Below are positions 8,334-15,662 of a stretch of 15,662 nucleotides of DNA, in pieces; the stretch's first letter is position 1; the number at the start of each line of letters is the position of its first letter. The notes under the pieces were generated by a model. The model did not search any database and had not been told where the DNA came from. It was given only the letters and a program-made list of their open reading frames with translations. The stretch comes from Paramecium sonneborni (lineage: Eukaryota > Ciliophora > Oligohymenophorea > Peniculida > Parameciidae): NCBI GenBank assembly GCA_905182985.1, contig CAJJDN010000051.1:563571-579232 (forward strand), given 5' to 3'. Position numbers and translations under genes: made by a program.

Positions 8334-10065
8334 TCCTAGTAGACATTTTTTATAAATGTCTTCAATTATACAAATATAATAGAACTGCTTTAATAACTGA
8401 AAGTAAACCAACATTTAATATAGAGTTTTATCCGTCCATAAAAAATGAAAAAAATCTTTTGAATTATGCAATGCGACTTTACCTTTATTTACCTTAAGTT
8501 TTTTGTAATTAGGCACAATTTTATGAGTTTAGTAGGGTATTTTTGTTTTTATGCATTTTGATATTTATTCAATCTGATTACATTGTTATATTAAATTGGC
8601 AGAAGAAAGAAGTAAAACATATAGATATCATGTCAATTTTGTAAGATTTATATAGTTATTATTATATTATAAATTATATACATATATATTTTATTATAGC
8701 AGAGAAATTATTATTAGAGACAAAGACTGTTTTACATTATAAGTAGTATAATGCTGAATAATAATTAAAGAAAACATTTTATTCATGCTCTCATTCTATC
8801 TCTAAAAATATAAAAATTTTAGATTTGAACTTGAATTTTGTTTAATGAAGGCTATAGATAATGTGTTAAGATCTTTAGTAGATTATTAGAAGATTGTAAT
8901 CCAAAATCTAAGGTACTGTAAAAAATAAGGGATTAAGCTAAATGTTTTTTAATTTAAAAGGAAATTATATAATTAACCAAGTAATTCCAAATCCATAAAT
9001 GAGAATTACTTAAATTAAAATGTTGGCTGAGAAAATGAAATAAACATATTAAAAATGATAGTATAATTTCTTATTTAAAAAAAAAAACATTTTAGGGATA
9101 TTGAATAAATTTGTATAGTTATAGATTAATAGATTGATTAGCAATAATAATAATAATAAGGAAATGATTTAACAATAAAGATAATTAGAAATTATTTAAG
9201 AAGAAAATGAATAAAATCTTACTCCTAAATAATAATTAAAATCTCATTTTTCAGCATGTAGTGATTCAGAATTTTAAACATTATAAGAAGATTGTTCAAA
9301 AACAATAACTTAAATTATATAAAATTCTCTTGCTCAATCTTTAAGTTAAGCTGATATTAAGTAAATTCTTGAACCTGAATAATAAATCTCATTACAACAT
9401 CGTTAATCAGTTGATATCAATTAATAAATAGTATAATATACTGAAGAGACAACTAAAAAATTTTAACTCTTTTTCTAATTTTATGAGGAATCTATTGATA
9501 ATTGGGAATGTGTTACTACTAAGGATGATATTTATATAAAATAATGAAACCAGGTTGTGGTAGTGTATTTTTGAAAGAACATTCATTTATATATAATAAT
9601 AATAAATAAGTTGTTTTTAATGAGTTTATTAGAAAGAATTTAGTACAAATTGGGATAGTAAGAAATGAACGAGAAGATATAGATATTATGTATTATGTTG
9701 TAGTTTCTTATATACCAATAGTAAGTACAAGAGAATGGTTATAAAGAAGAATATTAAGATATGATTTTCCTTATAAAGGATAAATTTGTTGATTATTTTA
9801 TTCAGTAGATCTATCAAAATTTCCAATTTCTAATTGTCCAGTAGGTGCTCATACTGAAATTGCTAGTATATTATTATTATAATTAAAAAGGTTTTGTTTT
9901 TGAAAATACCTCTTCTGGTACTAAAATTACATTTGTCTATAATAAAGATATTAAAGGTTCATATAATGAGAAAAAAAATAAGATTTTAAAAAATTTGTAA
10001 AATGAATCCTTTAAAAATGATTGCAATAAGAGAATAAATTTGAAAAAATCATGGAAGAATTAAAA
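8334..10065 (+). pseudogene. START-domain protein, copy 2: middle part through the START domain
   Basis: START domains bind a lipid in a hydrophobic groove. After the Gln-rich frame ending FYEESIDNWECVTTKDDIYI, a one-base shift at about 9543 enters MKPGCGSVFLKEHSFIYNNN (9544), then VQIGIVRNEREDIDIMYYVV and STREWLQRRILRYDFPYKGQ. A TGA at 9790-9792 interrupts, and the same frame continues LFYSVDLSKFPISNCPVGAH to TGA 9901-9903. Other frames give SGTKITFVYNKDIKGSYNEK, then NPLKMIAIRE and KIMEEL (to about 10065). The order REW...RRILRYDFP, SVDL-KFP, GTKITFVYNKDIKGS matches the START fold (edge strands, VD-pP loop, tyvvnvD-kGs strand, C-terminal helix). The central VRAE-like part is degraded. Membrane target or ligand cannot be read from this. 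Confidence 0.78.
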
Positions 10066-10083
10066 TATATATATATATAATTT
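10062..10083. repeat. AT microsatellite between the START and sigma-adaptin genes
   Basis: About nine TA units lie directly downstream of the START coding end. The same tract occurs in copy 3 at about 11865-11886. Confidence 0.8.
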
Positions 10084-10098
10084 ATACTAATATAATTT

Positions 10099-10268
10099 AA
10101 GATTAGATTTATTTTGTTGTAGAATATATAAGAGAAGACAAGTGTATTATGATGATGCTGAAAAATAAAATTGTAAAATGAAGTTCATAGATTGATAGTT
10201 TGTAGAGATGCTAAACATACTAATTTTTGGAAGTACTGAGAGTTTCATCATAATTAGTTTAGGAATTA
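10099..10268 (+). pseudogene. Sigma-adaptin (AP complex small chain) fragment, cut by N
   Basis: Same sequence as the 5' part of 11902-12208, ending at the N at 10269. Frames read IRFILLQNIQEKTS, then YYDDAEKQ and EVHRLIVCRDAKHTNFWKY. See the longer copy for the analysis. Confidence 0.8.
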
Positions 10269-10269
10269 N
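10269..10269. other. Single N at a contig join
   Basis: Sequence before the N continues at 12072, and sequence after it repeats 8467 onward. It joins two pieces that overlap by 1802 identical bases. Confidence 0.9.
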
Positions 10270-11868
10270 TGCAATGCGACTTTACCTTTATTTACCTTAA
10301 GTTTTTTGTAATTAGGCACAATTTTATGAGTTTAGTAGGGTATTTTTGTTTTTATGCATTTTGATATTTATTCAATCTGATTACATTGTTATATTAAATT
10401 GGCAGAAGAAAGAAGTAAAACATATAGATATCATGTCAATTTTGTAAGATTTATATAGTTATTATTATATTATAAATTATATACATATATATTTTATTAT
10501 AGCAGAGAAATTATTATTAGAGACAAAGACTGTTTTACATTATAAGTAGTATAATGCTGAATAATAATTAAAGAAAACATTTTATTCATGCTCTCATTCT
10601 ATCTCTAAAAATATAAAAATTTTAGATTTGAACTTGAATTTTGTTTAATGAAGGCTATAGATAATGTGTTAAGATCTTTAGTAGATTATTAGAAGATTGT
10701 AATCCAAAATCTAAGGTACTGTAAAAAATAAGGGATTAAGCTAAATGTTTTTTAATTTAAAAGGAAATTATATAATTAACCAAGTAATTCCAAATCCATA
10801 AATGAGAATTACTTAAATTAAAATGTTGGCTGAGAAAATGAAATAAACATATTAAAAATGATAGTATAATTTCTTATTTAAAAAAAAAAACATTTTAGGG
10901 ATATTGAATAAATTTGTATAGTTATAGATTAATAGATTGATTAGCAATAATAATAATAATAAGGAAATGATTTAACAATAAAGATAATTAGAAATTATTT
11001 AAGAAGAAAATGAATAAAATCTTACTCCTAAATAATAATTAAAATCTCATTTTTCAGCATGTAGTGATTCAGAATTTTAAACATTATAAGAAGATTGTTC
11101 AAAAACAATAACTTAAATTATATAAAATTCTCTTGCTCAATCTTTAAGTTAAGCTGATATTAAGTAAATTCTTGAACCTGAATAATAAATCTCATTACAA
11201 CATCGTTAATCAGTTGATATCAATTAATAAATAGTATAATATACTGAAGAGACAACTAAAAAATTTTAACTCTTTTTCTAATTTTATGAGGAATCTATTG
11301 ATAATTGGGAATGTGTTACTACTAAGGATGATATTTATATAAAATAATGAAACCAGGTTGTGGTAGTGTATTTTTGAAAGAACATTCATTTATATATAAT
11401 AATAATAAATAAGTTGTTTTTAATGAGTTTATTAGAAAGAATTTAGTACAAATTGGGATAGTAAGAAATGAACGAGAAGATATAGATATTATGTATTATG
11501 TTGTAGTTTCTTATATACCAATAGTAAGTACAAGAGAATGGTTATAAAGAAGAATATTAAGATATGATTTTCCTTATAAAGGATAAATTTGTTGATTATT
11601 TTATTCAGTAGATCTATCAAAATTTCCAATTTCTAATTGTCCAGTAGGTGCTCATACTGAAATTGCTAGTATATTATTATTATAATTAAAAAGGTTTTGT
11701 TTTTGAAAATACCTCTTCTGGTACTAAAATTACATTTGTCTATAATAAAGATATTAAAGGTTCATATAATGAGAAAAAAAATAAGATTTTAAAAAATTTG
11801 TAAAATGAATCCTTTAAAAATGATTGCAATAAGAGAATAAATTTGAAAAAATCATGGAAGAATTAAAA
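10270..11868 (+). pseudogene. START-domain protein, copy 3: from within the 5' frame to the C-terminus
   Basis: Same content as copy 2: Gln-rich frame, shift before MKPGCGSVFLKEHSF at 11347, in-frame TGA at 11593-11595 between GQIC and LFYSVDLSKFP, TGA at 11704-11706, then shifted C-terminal pieces with GTKITFVYNKDIKGS and NPLKMIAIREQI. It begins in the middle of the 183-codon frame because the piece starts at the N. If the copies are collapsed, there is one START gene from about 7166 to the end of this feature. Confidence 0.78.
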
Positions 11869-12071
11869 TATATATATATATAATTTATACTAATATAATT
11901 TAAGATTAGATTTATTTTGTTGTAGAATATATAAGAGAAGACAAGTGTATTATGATGATGCTGAAAAATAAAATTGTAAAATGAAGTTCATAGATTGATA
12001 GTTTGTAGAGATGCTAAACATACTAATTTTTGGAAGTACTGAGAGTTTCATCATAATTAGTTTAGGAATTA
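10270..12071 (+). repeat. Repeat block, copy 3
   Basis: Matches 8467-10268 throughout, and bases 10270-11266 also match 7336-8332 (offset 2934). Beyond 12071 the sequence is unique and carries on through the sigma-adaptin frame, so this copy is the one that extends rightward. Confidence 0.93.
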
Positions 12072-12208
12072 AAAGATATGCAAGATTGTCTTTGCTTTAT
12101 GGATTGATGCGAGAGACAATGAATTAACAATGCTAGAATTGATACTTTTATATGTGGAAGTATTAGATAAATATTGTGGAAATGTTTGCATTAGACATAG
12201 TATTCACC
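11902..12208 (+). pseudogene. Sigma-adaptin (AP-1/AP-2 type small chain), start codon lost and 3' truncated
   Basis: Sigma chains sit in the core of clathrin adaptor complexes and help bind dileucine sorting signals at the trans-Golgi or plasma membrane. The expected MIRFILLQNRQGKTR start appears as KIRFILLQNIQEKTS, with AAG (11902) where ATG is expected. Then YYDDAEKQ, a shift, EVHRLIVCRDAKHTNFWKY, TGA, EFHHNQFRN, KRYARLS, and WIDARDNELTMLELILLYVE followed by VLDKYCGNVC (frame with ATG at 12130). One more shift gives LDIVFTF up to about 12208, matching the family's NVCELDIVFNF. The last 40 or so residues expected for a 140-160 residue chain are absent. From here the opposite-strand ankyrin gene takes over. 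CRDAKHTNF favours AP-2 and NEL-LE-YVEVLDKY-GNVC favours AP-1, so the subtype is open. Confidence 0.85.
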
Positions 12209-14030
12209 TTTTTGACAGCAGCCTTAGCATCAGTCATCAACTTCTTTTCTATATCTCATTCATTTTTCATTCTCTTTATTTATTAAACGCTCTCCTCAAC
12301 AAATTCATGATTTAAATTAAATACTTCTGCTTCTTTCAGTAATCCTTCCAATCCTAACATAAAATTACATTATAATAATACCCTTAATATTCTCATCCAA
12401 AGATTTCTGGAATAACAAAATTTGGTTCCTTCTTCTAATTCTATAATGCTAATTTTAAAGCAATTGGATTTCCTGTAATTAGATCTATAGATTTATTTAT
12501 TTTAGGATCCCATTTAATAGGATTTGGAATCTCTCTAGCTGGATACTTATTAAACATCTTCAATATTTTCTTAGCTTAAATAGCTTTTGCCGTTTTATCC
12601 CTTAATTCTGAAGCCTAACCTATTATATATTATTAATCCACTCCTTTTTCTGTTGCTATAGCTACTTTATCATTTAAAACAACAACCTATTCTGGTATTT
12701 AATAATATTGTTTTAATATACTTCTGCCCTTAATCTCACCATCTTCTTCTCAGCTTCCTCTTGATCATCAATCTTAACACGTCTATTGACTGCAACATCC
12801 AACATAGCTTGAATTTGATTGAAAGATGTCAATATTGTTTTATAATTAGGTACCTGTTTCAAAGTACTTAAATAATCCAAAATACCATTTTATGTTCTTA
12901 ACTTTTCCTATTCAATCATAGCATATTTATAATTCTTTGGATCAATCTCTATTTTTTAAAATTCTTCTTTCCCATATTCATTCTTAATAAACCATCCCCT
13001 TTTCAATTTCATTTTATTTCCCTCTCAATAATTTACGATCCTATTTTTCTATTATACTCATTAATTCTTTTCTGTATGTTTCTTTATTATATCCCAACAA
13101 TTCTAACATCTACCTTCAGGTTTTTCCATGTCTGTTGATTCAGCATTCCCAAATACCCAATCCATCTTACATTCCTCTTCTTTCCAAAATTTTCTACAGG
13201 TCATACAAAAATACTTAGTTGTCTAACCACTTATTTCTAATAATTTAATTAATTGTGATATATAGGCATTAGTTGTTAAATCTTTTTAGTATGTCCTCTT
13301 GTATTTGGTCTATCTACAGTTCCTCCATAAATCATTAATGTCTAATATACTATCTATTTTCCTCCTGACTCTACCAAATGAACATTATTATTCCCAAATA
13401 GATTTACATCCTATATTAAAACCTCCTATTTTTTTTACCTTCCAACATAATCATCCCTTTAATAATAACCAAACAATTTGTACATGTCCTTTAAAACATG
13501 CCCACATTAATGGAGTAGAACGGACTTATTAATTTATTATTCCTTAGGCAACCTTCTTTGATAATTATTAAGGGAAATTAAACATTGCTGATTATGCTGC
13601 AACTCTAGGACTTCCTCCAAAATAAGTAGATTTGCTTGGAGAAGATTAATTCATTGGATTTGAATAAATAGGCATTGTTTTGGCAAAGTTCTACAATATC
13701 AATGTCATTTTGGAACATATGGTGCTGCTGCTTATTGAAACAATAACACATGCAATATGTCTTATAATGTTATTTTTATTAATGATATCCTTTACATGCT
13801 GCCCACATTAATGGATTCCATTTTTACTTATCTTCATATAAAATATTTACACTTTTATATAAACAACGCAAGACGGCTGTTAAATCTCCTTTTTAACAAG
13901 CAGTTAATCTAATTAATTTATATATTATAATAAAATTGTTAATGATAATTTCCCTTCTTTCTCTTTCCTCTTTATCCATTTCTGATTCCTCTTCTAATAG
14001 TTAATCCATCAGCTATTTTTCTCGGTCCAT
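12209..14030 (-). pseudogene. Ankyrin-repeat protein with two CxxC pairs and a coiled C-terminal region, frameshifted
   Basis: ATG 14030 gives MDREKQLMDQLLEEESEMDK, then RLTACQKGDLTAVLRCLYKS and KWNPLMWAACKGYH, a first ankyrin repeat (Trp codons near 13801-13821). A second is STPLMWACFKGHVQIVWLLL (about 13460-13520). A third is DVNLFGNNNVHLVESGGKQI followed by TLMIYGGTVDRPNTRGHT (13290-13425). Next come YFCMTCRKFWKEEECKMDWV (13140-13213) and GRCQNCW (13092-13112), a likely zinc-binding four-cysteine set. The C-terminal part reads ILDYLSTLKQVPNYKTILTS, then VNRRVKIDDQEEAEKKMVRL, GNPIALKLALQNQKKEPNFV with IPEIFG, and LGLEGLLKEAEVFNLNHEF, ending near KAAVKKVNTM. At least five frameshifts separate these blocks. 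Ankyrin repeats mediate protein binding; the partner is unknown. Higher GC and long unbroken blocks suggest recent decay or poor sequence. Confidence 0.78.
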
Positions 14031-14221
14031 TTTTTGTTATAAAAAAAATTATATTATACAATTATATTATTTTATATTTTTATATAAAACAACCATTATT
14101 TTTTAATCATTTATTTAATCTAACCATTTAATGCTATCCAAATTGATTTTGCTATAATTGCTCTACTTTCTATAAGTTGTTTATCTTCAACTTATTAATG
14201 ATACTTATTTCATTTTTGAAA
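14031..14221. promoter_or_regulatory. AT-rich upstream region of the ankyrin gene, with a small inverted repeat
   Basis: Lies 5' of the minus-strand ATG at 14030. TAATGCTATCC occurs at about 14129-14139 and again near 14250-14260. A near-perfect inverted repeat TTCATTTT-TG-AAAATGAA spans about 14210-14227. No promoter motif can be named. Confidence 0.3.
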
Positions 14222-15082
14222 ATGAATACATTCAAAAAAATTTATCCATTAATGCTATCCCCTATCAAATCAACATATCAAAATAATTATAAATAAAATC
14301 AATAGTCTAAGAATACAATCTTACTAAAAAAGTTAAGTAGATTATATTATCAAAAGCAAAATTATATTTATGTACAAAAACAAATAATCAAGATATTAAT
14401 ATTGTTTAATTATAAGTTGAAAGCTTATCTTTTGGTATTAAATAAAGAACTATCTATCAAACGATAAATTATTTATTCAACCTAACAAATAATCCATTCT
14501 ATTAACTAAATATACCAAATATATTTAATTTAAATCAATAAGAACTTTAATATAAAAAATTTTACTTTTTTAGATTACAACCTATATGTTAATTAGATTC
14601 AGATTTTATGGATTCATTACTTGTAATATTTAAGAAAGTTTGCTCCTATTCACAAGACTTATTTTATTGATGTAAATAATTATGAAATTATAAATTAAAC
14701 TAAGAATAACTTGGATAACGATTTTTAATCGAACAATTTTATTATCAATATTGACATATGTACTTCAGATTTTTTGAGGATTTTAAGTCAAAATCATATA
14801 ATAATATTAAATACAAGCCTTATGTATATTGTTTACCAAGCTATACATTTAAGAAATATTTCTAATGCTTTTTTAAATGAATGTAACTCTGATACCTTAA
14901 CAAAATTATAAGAAATAGAAAATGATATTCAATATACTGAAGTAGAGACTATTAGTATAGATAAATAATAGAAATGGAGAAAAGCTTTAGTTGATCAATG
15001 TGAATTAATGGAAGAGTAATTAGGAAAGAAGGAGAGGGATTTTCATAAATATGCATCTAATAAGTACCTCATACTGAAATGA
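14222..15082 (+). other. 286-codon frame fusing unknown sequence to the coiled-coil segment
   Basis: With TGA as the only stop, ATG 14222 opens 286 codons to TGA 15080-15082. The first 221 codons (MNTFKKIYPLMLSPIKSTYQ; later KFAPIHKTYFIDVNNYEIIN and HIIILNTSLMYIVYQAIHLR) match nothing recognised and are rich in Ile, Asn, Tyr, Gln. At 14886 the repeat begins and the frame runs, unshifted, into SDTLTKLQEIENDIQYTEVE of the coiled-coil protein. G is scarce in the first part, so absence of TGA is weak evidence for coding there. It may be a chance frame or a true chimeric gene. Confidence 0.3.
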
Positions 15083-15204
15083 TAGAAAGAAAAGTAGCTG
15101 AGGAAATTTTAAATAGAGAAAAATTATAAGCTTAGATGATTAAATATTAAGAATAAGAAATCAATTAATTACTTTAAAAGATATAGGTGTTGCAAGAGAA
15201 ATGA
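14886..15204 (+). pseudogene. Coiled-coil protein fragment, second copy, lacking its N-terminus
   Basis: Same two frames as 6741-7057: SDTLTKLQEIENDIQ to TGA 15080-15082, then the shifted VPHTEMIERKVAEEILNREK frame to TGA 15202-15204. The N-terminal part present at 6541-6738 is replaced by unrelated sequence. The frameshift is shared with the first copy, so both descend from one already broken copy or are the same locus. Confidence 0.6.
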
Positions 15205-15312
15205 GGATCTTATTTTTATATAATTTATATTTTCCATTAAATTATCATAAAAATAATTTTTAAATTTATGTAAGTTTTATCTCTATAGAAGCTTGTGTTT
15301 TCTGCACAATAA

Positions 15313-15662
15313 ATGGCTTAGAAAGAACATTTTGCTGGTAAGTGGGATGTCCTAGTAGACATTTTTTATAAATGTCTTCAATTATACAAATATAATAGAA
15401 CTGCTTTAATAACTGAAAGTAAACCAACATTTAATATAGAGTTTTATCCGTCCATAAAAAATGAAAAAAATCTTTTGAATTATGCAATGCGACTTTACCT
15501 TTATTTACCTTAAGTTTTTTGTAATTAGGCACAATTTTATGAGTTTAGTAGGGTATTTTTGTTTTTATGCATTTTGATATTTATTCAATCTGATTACATT
15601 GTTATATTAAATTGGCAGAAGAAAGAAGTAAAACATATAGATATCATGTCAATTTTGTAAGA
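15313..15662 (+). pseudogene. START-domain protein, copy 4: 5' part, open at the window end
   Basis: ATG 15313 corresponds to ATG 7166 and begins MAQKEHFAGKWDVLVDIFYK. The frame is open to the window edge. The 19-nt candidate intron lies upstream at 15270-15288. Confidence 0.55.

Larger units (their letters stand above)
8334..10268 (+). repeat. Repeat block, copy 2
   Basis: Bases 8334-9463 match 7203-8332 (offset 1131). Bases 8467-10268 match 10270-12071 (offset 1803). It is bounded on both sides by single N characters. Confidence 0.93.
14886..15662 (+). repeat. Repeat block, copy 4 (no N at its left edge)
   Basis: Matches 6739-7515 (offset 8147), with no differences seen in the stretches compared. 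Homology starts at ACTCTGATACC. Upstream bases are unrelated (GCCAT before copy 1, AATGTA before copy 4). It runs off the window end. After collapsing the two unmerged overlaps, copies 1 and 4 would be 5213 bases apart. Confidence 0.92.

Noticed and set aside
7201..12071. Biological triplication of the START gene
   Set aside because: Identity through homopolymers and exact end overlap at single N characters fit unmerged contigs better than real copies.
12209..12315. 3' half of the plus-strand frame starting at 12130 as adaptin
   Set aside because: Past about 12208 it is hydrophobic antisense of ankyrin coding and no longer resembles sigma-adaptin.
13299..13532. Plus-strand open frame of 77 codons
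   Set aside because: It is antisense to ankyrin repeats two and three on the minus strand.
14878..14892. Breakpoint of repeat copy 4 as a TA-bounded IES end
   Set aside because: TGAATGTA partly fits the Paramecium IES end consensus, but the TA dinucleotides at the two breakpoints are offset by one base and do not align.

Overview
The window reads as AT-rich nuclear DNA of a ciliate. TAA and TAG fall repeatedly inside clearly conserved coding frames, where glutamine fits, and TGA closes the frames. One candidate 19-nt GTAAG...TAG intron, short spacers and very low G content point to an oligohymenophorean of the Paramecium type. The genus is an inference. No rRNA, tRNA, CRISPR or bacterial-type signal was seen.

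Layout. 247-1185 (-): ABC-B type transporter with a gutted ATPase domain. About 1186-2683 (-): broken membrane or surface protein with three related aromatic motifs. 2584-3743: mostly gene-poor, with two weak plus-strand frames. 3744-5163 (-): WD40 protein, nearly intact, with one internal TGA and one frameshift. 5311-5890 (+): ADP-sugar diphosphatase-like Nudix hydrolase, broken by a tripled 19-bp unit. 5891-6540: AT-rich spacer. 6541-7057 (+): coiled-coil protein fragment. 7118-8332, 8334-10065 and 10270-11868 (+): three overlapping copies of a Gln-rich protein with a C-terminal START lipid-binding domain. 10099-10268 and 11902-12208 (+): sigma-adaptin (AP complex small chain) fragments. 12209-14030 (-): ankyrin-repeat protein with a CxxC/CxxC tail. 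14222-15662 (+): possible chimeric frame running into another copy of the coiled-coil and START-gene 5' region.

Two features dominate. First, almost every recognisable gene is broken by internal deletion, small duplication, one-base frameshifts or nonsense TGA codons. The window looks like a cluster of decaying gene copies, as in germline-limited or duplicated ciliate DNA, although some one-base shifts in homopolymers could be sequencing error. Second, the middle is inflated. Single N characters at 8333 and 10269 each join two pieces whose ends appear identical over 1130 and 1802 bases, as expected for scaffolded contigs whose overlaps were never merged. Collapsing them removes about 2.9 kb. 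The last copy, starting at 14886, has no N and a sharp breakpoint inside a codon series, so it may be a real rearrangement.

The genes share no pathway. Membrane transport, lipid transfer, vesicle coats, nucleotide-sugar hydrolysis and scaffold repeats occur as unrelated neighbours, as is usual for compact ciliate chromosomes.
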